Of a stretch of 64,000 nucleotides of DNA, positions 7,300 through 16,040 are shown in pieces. The notes beneath the pieces were generated by a model that was not told the origin of the DNA, did not search any database, and saw only the letters and a list, made by a program, of their open reading frames with translations. The position numbers were made by a program, and so were the translations under genes. Position 1 is the stretch's first letter. Each line of letters begins with the position of its first letter. Source of the stretch: Sphingobium ummariense RL-3 (GTDB taxonomy: Bacteria; Pseudomonadota; Alphaproteobacteria; Sphingomonadales; Sphingomonadaceae); assembly GCF_000447205.1 (NCBI RefSeq), contig NZ_AUWY01000023.1, positions 9,850 to 73,849 on the forward strand, read 5' to 3'.

Positions 7300-8202
7300 T
7301 CATGCGGCGATCTCCTCAGGCTGGGGCTGCTGGGCGTGCATCCAATCGGCGGCCGCCTGCGCCTTGCTGGCGGCGGTGAAGATGGCGCGAGGGTCGTCTT
7401 TGAGTGCGCGCAACCACGATGCTACGTAGGCGGCATGATCGGCCCGCGGATGGTGAGCGATCCTGAGGTCGGCGAGTACGAACGATGCGGTCAGTTCAGC
7501 GCAAATTTCCTCGATCGCCAAGCTGTCGCGCTTGAAACGTTCGGCAAAGTTGCGGTCGAGCCGGTGCTTTGCCCCTGTGGCGTGGGCCGCCTCATGCAAA
7601 AGCGTGCCCATCTGTGCTGATGCATCCCGAAACGAGGCAAAGGTCGGCATGAAGATGTGATCGAGGTCGATCCGGTAGTGCGCATCGTAGGCGCCCTCGG
7701 TGATCGGGATCTTGAGGGCCGCGACGAAAGCTTCGGCGTGCCCGAACCGCTCGCCCTCGGGTAGAACTGCGACAGGTGGGGGTTCATAGCCCTCGACCTG
7801 GGCGAGGTTGAACACGGTGAAGGCCCGCGCGAACATGCGGCCGGGTCCGGCTTCGCCATCGTCATGATCATCATCGGCGCGCGATGCGGCCTGTTTCCAG
7901 AACACAACCGTCGTTCCGCGTTCACCTTTGCGGACCTGTGCGCCAAGCGATGCCCACTGGCGATAGGTCCCCCAAAGACCGCTGGAATAGGCAGCCGCTT
8001 CGGCTGCGATCCAGAGCGCGAGCACGTTGACGCCGCGATAGCGGCGGCGAGAGGTGACGTTCTGCGGCCTGGTGGTGGCAGCGCCATCATGGTGCCAGGG
8101 CATGCGCCAATCGCCGGCCCCGGCTTCGATGGCAGATACAATCTCGGTGGTGATGCGCGAATAAACGTCGGCTCGCGGCGTCGCAGGGTAGGATCGGGAC
8201 AT
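7300..8202 (-). CDS. ardC: ArdC-family antirestriction / ssDNA-binding protein, element-borne
   Basis: 300 residues from the ATG at 8200-8202 (MSRSYPATPRADVYSRITTE). The N-terminal ssDNA-binding domain has YRGVNVLALW, the QVRKGERGTTVVFWK box and FTVFNLAQVEGYE. The C-terminal zinc-metalloprotease-like domain carries HEAAH (about residues 203-207) with the downstream acidic helix IEEICAELTASFVL. ArdC-type proteins protect entering single-stranded DNA from host restriction during conjugation. The gene starts 44 bp after the third recombinase and ends about 55 bp from the element terminus, so it looks like the last gene of the element operon. It is clearly diverged from the ardC that the element interrupts. 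Confidence 0.92.
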   Translation of the reverse strand: MSRSYPATPRADVYSRITTEIVSAIEAGAGDWRMPWHHDGAATTRPQNVTSRRRYRGVNVLALWIAAEAAAYSSGLWGTYRQWASLGAQVRKGERGTTVVFWKQAASRADDDHDDGEAGPGRMFARAFTVFNLAQVEGYEPPPVAVLPEGERFGHAEAFVAALKIPITEGAYDAHYRIDLDHIFMPTFASFRDASAQMGTLLHEAAHATGAKHRLDRNFAERFKRDSLAIEEICAELTASFVLADLRIAHHPRADHAAYVASWLRALKDDPRAIFTAASKAQAAADWMHAQQPQPEEIAA

Positions 8203-8210
8203 GGCAGGTC

Positions 8211-8258
8211 TCCACGACGGGCGGAGGGAAACTGTCTTCCGCTCCTTCAATCCGTCAC
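8211..8258 (-). promoter_or_regulatory. Structured 5' leader of element ardC (copy 3 of 3)
   Basis: Same architecture as the leaders at 5249-5297 and 16041-16088. Outer arms are GACGG (complement of 8252-8256) and CCGTC within 8216-8221. The inner stem here is GGAG/CTCC plus GGAA/TTCC (8223-8230 with 8237-8245). GGAG follows the outer stem before the ATG at 8202. The inner-stem sequence differs from the other two copies while pairing is kept. The leader overlaps the end of the recombinase gene (stop at 8247). Confidence 0.6.
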
Positions 8259-10472
8259 CCGCAAACCCGCCTCCTCTTCCTCTCCCGCCATACCGTTATG
8301 CGGTGTGGCGGTACCCGGTGCGATCTGTTCAAGAACACGCTGGATTCTGGCCACCTCGGCCTGAAGCGTCACCCGCTGCGGCTCTGGAAGCCGCTTCTCG
8401 CGCAACAACAACCGTGCCTCATCAGCACCGCGCTGCCATGCCGGGCGATGCCGTTCGGCGATGCAGGCATTGGGGCAGCGGACCGGTTCGCACATGGAGA
8501 TCATTGGCCCGCTTGCGCCTGGCTCCGAACTCCGGTTCAGGCACAGGGCGGTTGCCGGATCAAAGAAGCAATCGGCCAGCGGGCCGACATGCAATGTCCG
8601 CGCGAGACTGCCCAGCATGGTGCGCAGACGTGGACGGTCGGCAATCATGGCAGGTAGCGGCGCCAACTCGTGGGCGGCAGTATCAAGCACAACTCCGACC
8701 CTGTTCGCGGCAGGTCCGCCAAGGCGTGCGCCACTTTGCCGCTCGTCGAAGTAGACAAGGATATCGTCAATCTGGCCAAGCGCACGCTGGGCTTCGATCT
8801 CTCCCCGAAATCCGGACCGGCTGCTGCCAGCATAGCCTTCGAAAGCCGCAACGCTCGCATGCTTGTACTGGATCATGCCGGCAATTGTTCCGAAGGGCCG
8901 GTTGGCGATGTGCCAGGCGATTGTGCGGCGAAACTGACGCGTTGTCAGACGCCATGGTCGGCCGTCGGGTCCGGCAGGAATGACGGGTGCCTGCGCGGAT
9001 CCGAAGTGGTCATTGAGGTGATCGCGGAACCGGTTGAGTTGCCGGACTATCTCTGCAGAGACGTGCGTCTTGGTATTGGCCCGAAGCGTGAGGACTGGCC
9101 ACAGGGTCGTTGTTCCGCGCGCTTGTCCCGCCCGCGCGGAAAGGCGTTCGAGGACATCGATGGCTTCAGCGACCGGCGCGATGGTAACCCACTCGGTCTC
9201 CTCGCCGCCGCCGCGCTTGCCCTTGTAAGCAGTGGACTTGATACGATGCCGCAAGATCGTACCGTCTTCGGCTTTGGTAATAGACAGGCATCCCCGCCTC
9301 ATGGCTTGGATCTCGCTGTCCCGCATGCCTGAGAGAAAGGCACATACGATATAGGCTGCGGACTGCAGCATGACTTCCTCGAGGGGCAAAACCTTGGCAT
9401 CGAAGCGGGTGCGCCAAGGCATGCCCGTATCGGGATCGGCAGAATTGGGCGTATCCATGCCGCCAATCTCGGTGCCGAGTTCTGCGATGGCAGCGGCGAT
9501 GAGGTCTGGTGCACCCGTGGCCAGGCCAAGGTGCATGGCAGGTTCGGCCTGCGCGTTGATACCGGCATGGAGGTGGATCAGGTGGTAGTTGATCGGCGGC
9601 GTGACGGCGCCGGTTTGCGGATCTGTTCGCGTTGCGCCGTTATGTGCCGTGGTCCAGATCGGAATGCCGCGCCCATGCTGCCGCAAGGATGCAACATAGT
9701 CGAGGAGGCGTTGGCGTTGCCGTAACCGACGAACAGCGGGATCCAGACCTTCCTCAGCGGCAATCAGACGGTTGCGCGTTGCTTCAAGGCAATCGAGTTC
9801 TGCCCGTGCGGCAAGGATATCGCCTGCGTAGCAGGTCACGTAGCGCAACGACCAGGAGAGCAGCGGCGTCATGATCGCTTCAGGAATGCGCGGCGTCCGG
9901 TTCTCCCCTGCAATATGCTTTGCGCCCGCCACGGAAAACGGACTTCGTCCCGGCCACGGTTCGAAGGACAGGCGCGCAGTCGGCAGATGATGCTGCAACT
10001 CGTGCAGGTCAAAGACGATCCGCAGCAGCGCTGCCGCTGCAACTGGGCGCAGCCCGGCTAGGCGCAAGGCTCCGGCGTAGCGATCGACCAGAGCCTGATC
10101 GACCCGGGCGAGATCGAAACGCCCCAGCTGAGCCTTGACGAAGTCGAAAAAGCGCAAGGTCCGGTTGGCCTCGCCGCGCACCCCGGCCGGCTCAAGCCGC
10201 GAACGGTGACCGGGGAGATCGACATTGAGCCGCGCATGGAGAATCTGGCGCAGGGCATCAGCAATGGATGGGTCTTTGATACCGCCGAAATGTACCGTGA
10301 CATGGCAGCGCCGCGCGTTGTCGCGAAATACGCCGGGAGCCAGATCCCACACTGGATCGCCGTATCGTGAAATATGCGCGCGATCGCAGCCGGGGCGCAA
10401 AGGCGCGGACATAAGCACAGGGAGGGCATCGCGCTCATCGTCGCTCTCCGCCAGAAGCTGGACAACGGTCAT
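8247..10472 (-). CDS. Large tyrosine recombinase, third of trio
   Basis: 741 residues. The catalytic domain lies near 370-560: first Arg in LSGMRDSEIQAM, the second-Arg region in TTRQFRRTIAW, a His/Lys-type position in YKHASVAAF and the Tyr nucleophile in FEGYAGSS. A Cys-bearing C-terminal extension follows, with SMCEPVRCPNACIAERHRPA, perhaps a small zinc-binding segment. The N-terminal 350 residues should hold the arm/core-binding domain. The start overlaps the previous gene by ATGA (10469-10472). The proteins of a trio presumably act together on the element ends. Confidence 0.85.
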   Translation of the reverse strand: MTVVQLLAESDDERDALPVLMSAPLRPGCDRAHISRYGDPVWDLAPGVFRDNARRCHVTVHFGGIKDPSIADALRQILHARLNVDLPGHRSRLEPAGVRGEANRTLRFFDFVKAQLGRFDLARVDQALVDRYAGALRLAGLRPVAAAALLRIVFDLHELQHHLPTARLSFEPWPGRSPFSVAGAKHIAGENRTPRIPEAIMTPLLSWSLRYVTCYAGDILAARAELDCLEATRNRLIAAEEGLDPAVRRLRQRQRLLDYVASLRQHGRGIPIWTTAHNGATRTDPQTGAVTPPINYHLIHLHAGINAQAEPAMHLGLATGAPDLIAAAIAELGTEIGGMDTPNSADPDTGMPWRTRFDAKVLPLEEVMLQSAAYIVCAFLSGMRDSEIQAMRRGCLSITKAEDGTILRHRIKSTAYKGKRGGGEETEWVTIAPVAEAIDVLERLSARAGQARGTTTLWPVLTLRANTKTHVSAEIVRQLNRFRDHLNDHFGSAQAPVIPAGPDGRPWRLTTRQFRRTIAWHIANRPFGTIAGMIQYKHASVAAFEGYAGSSRSGFRGEIEAQRALGQIDDILVYFDERQSGARLGGPAANRVGVVLDTAAHELAPLPAMIADRPRLRTMLGSLARTLHVGPLADCFFDPATALCLNRSSEPGASGPMISMCEPVRCPNACIAERHRPAWQRGADEARLLLREKRLPEPQRVTLQAEVARIQRVLEQIAPGTATPHNGMAGEEEEAGLRVTD

Positions 10473-12256
10473 GCCCGTGCCTCTGGCGGCAGATAGACCG
10501 TGGGAGGGTCGTTCGCGACTTGCGCACGGGCCCTTGTCACGACGTCTTCGGCGAAGGCAGGCAGAATCTGCTGAACGATGCGATCATGGGCATGACCAAA
10601 CTTGGCGGTCCAATCAGCAGCACTCAGGCCGATCCGCTGAGCGTCGACGAAGGAGAGAAAGGTGAGAATGGCAGGCAGCTTGCGCGCGGTAATGACCGCG
10701 TTGCGGCAATCGAGGCAGGCCCAGAACGGTGTAGGGCATGGCGTGCCGGCGGATGCGAAGGGACTGGAATAGAAGTTGCCACAGCTTGCAAGCCAGACGT
10801 CTTGTTCGCCATTGAGCAGTGCGGTTGAAATGCCCCCATCATCGGGATCAGGGCTTGCCAACTCGCCGCGCAGCCGGTCCTCGTCTTGAGGAGGCAGGAT
10901 CATTGGACCAGCGAGCACCTCTTCGAGGGCATCTGCCACGGTTTGCTCGTGCAGCGGTCTGAGGGAGGGAATATCGGCGTAGTGCCGTGCCGCGATATCG
11001 ACGGTATGACCTACGGCGAAGCGGGCCATGTGGCCTTCGGTCTTGAGATACCACAAGGCCTTGTGCGTCTTGCGCAGATACGAAAGACACAGGTGGAGCG
11101 GTTTACCCTGATCATCGGTAATACAATGGCGCTGCGTCCAGGCACTGACCTTCAAGCGCAGTTGACGAATACCTGCGGTGATCTCGCCCGGCTGAAAATA
11201 GACCCAAAGGTTATCGCTGGAGTTATGGACCCTGGCCTTGGACGATAGGGCGATGATGCGTCGGATCAGACCGCCAGCGGTGGATGAGCCGCGATCACGC
11301 ACCCGGATTGTCTTGTGCTCGGCACCGTGTGCCCGCAGCTTGGTGTAGGCGATATCGACGGTACCCCCTGCGGCATTGCGCAGACAATCGAGGGTGAGCG
11401 ACTTGCAGCACTCCAGCTCAAGCCCTGTCTCGATTAAGAGCAGAACAAGAAGCGGGACGATATCGTCGGCAGTAAGATAGTGGGCTGCGTGGAGGCTCAG
11501 GTTAAGCCTGTCACTGGTGAGATCGCGCTTTTTGCGCAGCTTGTACAGGCTCTGAAACGTGGGATCACGGTAGCCCAGAACACCGTATGTCTCGATGGCA
11601 GCATGGGCTTTGCAATATGCGCCATCGATCTGCGGCACCTCATCGAACTGCGGCCCCGACCGCAAGCGCGCCTCGATCGCAGCGATATCCGCGCGTGCCG
11701 CATCGCGCAGCTGGCGGGCTACATACGGACTGTAGGCATCGCGTGGACGGGAACGAACGTGTGCGTGTGAGCTGACGTAGCGCAGTCGTTCCCGCAAGCC
11801 GCAATCGACAAGCTCGGGGCTGTCGTCCGCGATGCGACGAAGGACGGAAACGACCTTGGCGACATAGGTTGGTCCATGCACGCAAGACTTGCCCTGCGCG
11901 CTGAGCCATGTCTCAAATCCATCAATGTGATGGGCACGAAGGTCAGCAGGGCCGTTGATCCCGTCGCCTGTCCCGGCCAGGTAGGAAAAGAAGCTTGGCA
12001 GCTGGTTGGCGTATGTCTTGAGCGACGAACGTACCATGATGGGGCCGCGCGGAGCAGCCAGCATGAACAGGCTCCGGGCAAATGCGAGCGCCAGGCCGCG
12101 TGGCCGCAAGCCCGTGAAATCGACGAGCAGCTCGCCGCCATATAAGGGATGAATCATGAAGCGCAGCGTGCTGATCTGCGACCATGGATCGGCTTGGGGC
12201 GCAGCCGTATCTGCCGCGAAGCTGACCTTGCGTCCTTTGCGTGGAGCAGCGGTCAT
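10469..12256 (-). CDS. Tyrosine recombinase, second of trio
   Basis: 595 residues. Conserved parts are the N-terminal SAM-like domain (about 65-160, with YANQLPSFFSYLAGTGDGIN), LLIETGLELECCKSLTLDCL near the first catalytic region, the second Arg in LSYLRKTHKALWYL, and the HxxY end in VGHTVDIAARHYADI. A C-terminal extension holds a CLDC motif (WACLDCRNAVITARKLPAIL) and CGNFYSSPF, suggesting a metal-binding tail. It overlaps both neighbours by four bases (12253-12256 and 10469-10472), so the three recombinases are made in a fixed ratio from one message. Length and tail resemble Tn554 TnpB more than an ordinary integrase; that is inference. Confidence 0.85.
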   Translation of the reverse strand: MTAAPRKGRKVSFAADTAAPQADPWSQISTLRFMIHPLYGGELLVDFTGLRPRGLALAFARSLFMLAAPRGPIMVRSSLKTYANQLPSFFSYLAGTGDGINGPADLRAHHIDGFETWLSAQGKSCVHGPTYVAKVVSVLRRIADDSPELVDCGLRERLRYVSSHAHVRSRPRDAYSPYVARQLRDAARADIAAIEARLRSGPQFDEVPQIDGAYCKAHAAIETYGVLGYRDPTFQSLYKLRKKRDLTSDRLNLSLHAAHYLTADDIVPLLVLLLIETGLELECCKSLTLDCLRNAAGGTVDIAYTKLRAHGAEHKTIRVRDRGSSTAGGLIRRIIALSSKARVHNSSDNLWVYFQPGEITAGIRQLRLKVSAWTQRHCITDDQGKPLHLCLSYLRKTHKALWYLKTEGHMARFAVGHTVDIAARHYADIPSLRPLHEQTVADALEEVLAGPMILPPQDEDRLRGELASPDPDDGGISTALLNGEQDVWLASCGNFYSSPFASAGTPCPTPFWACLDCRNAVITARKLPAILTFLSFVDAQRIGLSAADWTAKFGHAHDRIVQQILPAFAEDVVTRARAQVANDPPTVYLPPEARA

Positions 12257-13384
12257 GATCGAAGATAGCCTGGTACGAGTGCCAGCAGTTCTTCGACTGC
12301 CGCATCAACGGTATCGGCACGCGTGGCGAGGTGATCGAGATAAATAGAGGTCGTCGCGAGGCTCGAATGGCCAAGCAATCGCTGGACCTGTTGAAGCGGA
12401 TCGCCGACCAGCTGGCGATAACCTTCCATGGCGCCCACTGGTGCCGCTGCGTCGGCGAGGCGGCGCTGGATCAGCATGGCAAGCATGTGGACTGCAAAGG
12501 AATGCCGGAGTTGATGGGGGCTAAGCCGGACCGGGATGCCGGCGTCCGTGCAGCGGCGGCTCGCCCGTGCGAAGATCGCTTCCCACGAGTTGGGCAACAC
12601 AGGATGGCCCACCTCGGTCAGCCAGAGGACCGCGGCTTCGCGCGGCGTTCCATCGTCAGCGCAAATAACAAGCCTTGCGCGTTCATCCGGTGTGACGACC
12701 TCTATGTCCATCGTGCCACCGCCAACGAGATGCAATGCACGCTGCCCGAATGAGGGGCTGTGGATGAAGATCGGGCGGTCGATGGCTTCCCAGCCACGGC
12801 GCTGTGCGAACTTGGCGACGGCTGCGGCTCGCTCAACGGCGATGTAGGCGTCAAACACCGGCAACAAGCGGCGCGGCAGCAGCATGCTTCGCCCCCTGTC
12901 ACCCTTGGTGAGTGCCGCCGGAAGCTCGACCCGCCGCTGACGTTCCGAGCGGGCGTCGCAAACCGGAATCTCAGCTGCGAGCAAGTGGGATGCCTCTTCC
13001 AGGCGCAGGCCGGTGGTGACCAGCAGATCGGCGAACAGCGCGTTGCGCGCGCCATTGCGGTCACGCGCTCCAGGACGCTCGGTCCCTTCAACGGTCAGGC
13101 CGCGCAAACCAACTTCCCGGAAGGCGCGGTAATCGGTGAGATCGATGAAACGGACGTCGGAACGACGGGCTGCGCGCTCATAGGCGTTATTGCGGCCCGT
13201 GACCGCCGCACGGCGCCCATCGTGCGATCGTCGCCAGACCTGACGATGCGTAAAAGGTGTACGCTCGATCAGCCCCTCCCGTTCGGCCCATCGATAAAGC
13301 TTGTCGAGCGAGGCAATCGCCCGGTTCCACGTCGATGCAGAAATCCGGAACTCAGCATCGCTGCGCCGCCGGGCACGATGATAG

Positions 13385-14839
13385 CAGGCCGTTGACGAAG
13401 TCGGCGGTGGCTGATTCAGTGCGGCAGTGGGATTGTCTGGCGGGTTAGCGGCGATGGCGATGGGGCGTGATAGCGAGGTCCAGTCCGATTTGATCGTGAC
13501 GTGGGCGGAGATACCGCGTTCACCGGGGCATGTTTTCTACGACAAGCTCCAGAAGCTGCTGGCCGAGGCGGGCTTCGATGGCTTTGTCGAGAAGACGTGC
13601 AAGCCCTATTATGCGCCGCGGATGGGAGCCCCGTCGCTGCCGCCGGGCCGCTATTTCCGCATGCTGCTGATCGGCTATTTCGAGGGCATCGACAGCGAAC
13701 GCGGGATTGTCTGGCGCTGTTCGGATTCGCTGTCGCTGCGGGAGTTCCTGCGACTGTCGAGCCGCGACAAGGTCCCTGATCATAGCTGGTTGTCGAAGAC
13801 GCGGAGCCGCCTGCCGCACGAGGTACATGACCAGATCTTCGGCTGGGTACTGGCCCTCGTCGCCGGGCACGATCTGGTGAAAGGCGAGCGGATCGGCGTC
13901 GATGGCTCGACCATGGAGGCGAACGCCGCGCTGCGTACCATCGTGCGGCGTGACAATGGCGAGACCTACCGCGAGATGCTGGTGCGCATGGCGCAAGAGA
14001 GCGGCATCGACACGCCGACGATCGACGACCTTGTCCGGCTCGATCGCAAACGCAAGGGCAAGAAGCTGTCGAATGCGGACTGGGCGAGCAAGACCGATCC
14101 CGACGCGAAGGTCGCGCGGATGAAGAACGGCTCGACGCGTCTGGCCTACAAGCCCGAACACGCGGTCGATCTCGACACGGGTGTTATCGTGGCAGCGCCG
14201 ATCCACCCGGCCGACAAGGGCGACACGACAACGCTCGACGCCACGCTGGAGACGGCAGCACGCAACCTCGCCGACATTGGCCTGGCGCCGACGTCCGGGG
14301 ATCCCTGCGATCTTGTGACCGATAAAGGCTATCATTCGCGCGAGCTCCTCAAGGGTCTCGACGGCGACATCTGGAAGACGCGCATCGCCGAGCCGGCACC
14401 GCCGAATGGATATCTGCGCTGGCACGGCGACGAGGCTGCCCAGAAGGCCGTCTACGCCAATCGGTCTCGCCTGAAATCCGCCGTCGGACGCAAGGCGATG
14501 CGCAAGCGTGGTGAGATGGTCGAGCGTAGCTTTGCCCACGTCCTGGATCGCGGCGGCATGCGCCGCGCGTGGCTGCGCGGGCGCGAGAATGTTCACAAGC
14601 GTTATTTGATCCACGTCGCCGGGTTCAATCTTGGCATTCTCATGCGCGCCCTGTTCGGTTGCGGCACTCCGAGGGGCGCCAGGGGCGCATCCAAGGCATT
14701 CTTGTTCGTAGTTCAGACCGATGTTGCGCTCGTCATCGCCCTCGTCGCCGAGTTCGACGGAGAAAGGGCCATGCTCCTCATCGTTTTTACCCCTGAAGGC
14801 GCTGACAGACCCGGCTGAAAACCGACTTCGTCACCGCGC
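13385..14839 (+). mobile_element. IS1182-family insertion sequence (1,455 bp)
   Basis: The element is flanked by direct TGATAG copies at 13379-13384 and 14840-14845, a 6-bp target duplication. The ends share TGACGAAGTCGG in inverted orientation (13393-13404 and 14822-14833), with weaker matches outward. It holds one transposase gene on the plus strand. Precise removal restores the recombinase reading frame, which confirms the boundaries. Confidence 0.88.
13454..14818 (+). CDS. IS1182-family DDE transposase
   Basis: 454 residues from the ATG at 13454 (MAMGRDSEVQSD); the frame is open farther upstream to 13427. Family features in order are the N-terminal DUF772 domain (YYAPRMGAPSLPPGRYFRML, FEGIDSERGIVWRCSDSLSL), the first catalytic Asp in GERIGVDGSTMEANAALR, the second in CDLVTDKGYHSREL, and the glutamate in RGEMVERSFAHVLDRGGMRR. 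It ends after LNLGILM-type helix sequence with a tail running to the IS edge. It lies on the strand opposite to the recombinase it interrupts. Confidence 0.9.
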   Translation: MAMGRDSEVQSDLIVTWAEIPRSPGHVFYDKLQKLLAEAGFDGFVEKTCKPYYAPRMGAPSLPPGRYFRMLLIGYFEGIDSERGIVWRCSDSLSLREFLRLSSRDKVPDHSWLSKTRSRLPHEVHDQIFGWVLALVAGHDLVKGERIGVDGSTMEANAALRTIVRRDNGETYREMLVRMAQESGIDTPTIDDLVRLDRKRKGKKLSNADWASKTDPDAKVARMKNGSTRLAYKPEHAVDLDTGVIVAAPIHPADKGDTTTLDATLETAARNLADIGLAPTSGDPCDLVTDKGYHSRELLKGLDGDIWKTRIAEPAPPNGYLRWHGDEAAQKAVYANRSRLKSAVGRKAMRKRGEMVERSFAHVLDRGGMRRAWLRGRENVHKRYLIHVAGFNLGILMRALFGCGTPRGARGASKAFLFVVQTDVALVIALVAEFDGERAMLLIVFTPEGADRPG

Positions 14840-15178
14840 TGATAGGCACCGACATCATCGGCATCGGCTTGCCAGACAGACTTGCCGCGGGCCGAAGCGA
14901 GAAAGCGAACCCAGACCAGAACATCATAACCATGGGCGCGCAACGAGTGTCGCGAACGCGAACCGTTCAGCGGCAAATCGAGGAAGTAGCGCTCAAGGTG
15001 GAGATCATAGATCGCACCATCACGCAGAATTACCGGGATGTAGGAGTCCAGGCCATCCGCCGTCCGGCGCTCCTGAATGACGATCGACGCACCTGAATTA
15101 TCCACAGCTTGTCAGTCCCTCCCCCGGACCCCCTCCCGACTCCAGATCGCACACGTTGCGCGCCTGCGGGACGGTGGT

Positions 15179-15229
15179 CATCAGGCCGGATTACGCCAGC
15201 TTATGGATAGCGCTTCATCCGGCCTGATG
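15179..15229. repeat. 13-bp perfect inverted repeat upstream of recombinase trio
   Basis: CATCAGGCCGGAT (15179-15191) and ATCCGGCCTGATG (15217-15229) are perfect inverted copies separated by 25 bp. The pair lies between the terminal repeat at 15284-15296 and the trio start at 15105, where a promoter or recombinase accessory site is expected. The spacing of arm centres (38 bp) does not fit a simple hairpin. An operator, or paired recombinase binding sites, is likely. Confidence 0.6.
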
Positions 15230-15283
15230 CCCCCCTGCGTCGCGCCAAAGCATACCGTTCAATGGTGCGTCAGGCACGGTGCA

Positions 15284-15296
15284 GACTGTCCAGATA
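15284..15296 (-). repeat. Terminal inverted repeat, ardC-5' side
   Basis: Read on the minus strand TATCTGGACAGTC, matching the opposite end at 7245-7257 in 11 of 13 positions. It directly follows the interrupted ardC codons GTC GCC (15298-15303). Confidence 0.75.
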
Positions 15297-15297
15297 A

Positions 15298-16032
15298 GGC
15301 GACCAGTTCCTCGAACGCGTATTTCTTGGTGCCGAAGGAGCCGGAGAAGTCGCGGTTGAGCCGCGAGGGGTGGCCGCTGGCGTGGCCCAGCTCGTGGAGC
15401 GCCGTGCGGTGCCAGTTGATGGGCTCGAAATAGGCCTGCGGCGGCGGAACCTGCACATAGTCGAGCGCCGGCACATAGAAGGCGCGGTTGCCGCCGATGC
15501 GGAAGTCGATGCCGGTCGCGCGGATCAGCGCTTCGACCCGCGGCTCGATGAGGCCGGGCGGCGGCGGCGCGACGAACGCGACATCCTCCGGCAGGTTCTC
15601 ACATTGTGCGGCGTTGAAGACGGTGAAGCGCTTGAGGAACGGAATGGCCTGGGCTTCCTCACCCGTCTCGCGGGCCCGGCGCTTTTCGTCGTCCGGCACG
15701 AAGCGGTCCGCATAGACGACGGTCGTGCCGCGCTCGCCCTTGCGAACATTGCCGCCGAGCGCGAGGGCTTGGCGGAACGTCAGCCAACTCTGACCAGGGA
15801 AGCCGTGCTCGATGACGGCGCCCCACAGGATCAGCACATTGATCCCTGAATAGTGCCGGTCCGTCGCGGCGTTCCGCGGCATGGCGAGCGGCGCCTTCGC
15901 CGCCGCCGTTCCCCATGGCTGGACCCAGGGGACGCGCCCCGCCTCCAGCTCGGCGATGATCTTGCCGGTGATTTCGTCGTAAAGGCTCGTCCGGTCCTGG
16001 CCGGCGCGAGCGGGTGCGGTCTTTCTGGACAT
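15298..16032 (-). pseudogene. ardC: ardC, 5' part (interrupted by recombinase element)
   Basis: 245 codons from the ATG at 16030-16032 (MSRKTAPARAGQDRTSLYDE). It contains the N-terminal ssDNA-binding domain (HYSGINVLILWGAV, NVRKGERGTTVVYADRF, FLKRFTVFNAAQCENLPE) and the zinc motif HELGH (about 212-216). It is cut after YAFEELVA; beyond this the frame runs into element sequence and stops within 12 codons (LSGQSAPCLTHH). The fragment keeps the DNA-binding and HExxH regions but loses the downstream helix that contributes the remaining metal ligand region in this fold. It could still give a stable truncated protein. Confidence 0.9.
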
Positions 16033-16040
16033 CGCGGATC

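Larger units (their letters stand above)
12253..15105 (-). pseudogene. Tyrosine recombinase, first of trio, split by IS1182-family insertion
   Basis: The 5' piece (15105 to 14846) encodes an N-terminal SAM-like domain ending in DADDVGAY. The 3' piece (13384 to 12253) continues HRARRRSDAEFRISASTWNR and carries the catalytic domain: GLRLEEASHLL, HQLRHSFAVHML, LGHSSLATTSIYLDHL. Removing the IS and one copy of its TGATAG duplication leaves exactly 464 codons in one frame, including the stop. The R, HxxR, H and Y residues are all present, so the protein was recently intact. The 3' piece has an in-frame TTG at 13107 that might yield a 284-residue catalytic fragment. The stop overlaps the start of the second recombinase (12253-12256). 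Confidence 0.9.
7244..15297 (-). mobile_element. Tyrosine-recombinase trio element with ardC cargo, inserted in ardC
   Basis: The boundaries follow from the split resident ardC: its 3' part ends at 7238-7243 (GTGGCT on the minus strand) and its 5' part at 15298-15303 (GTCGCC). Just inside lie imperfect inverted repeats, TATCCTGACAGTC at 7245-7257 and its counterpart at 15284-15296. Inside, on the minus strand, are three overlapping recombinase genes and a complete ardC. Without its IS1182-family passenger the element is about 6.6 kb. The layout recalls recombinase-in-trio (RIT) elements and Tn554 TnpA/TnpB, but two of the recombinases are much larger than RIT proteins, so assignment to either family is inference. 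Confidence 0.85.
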
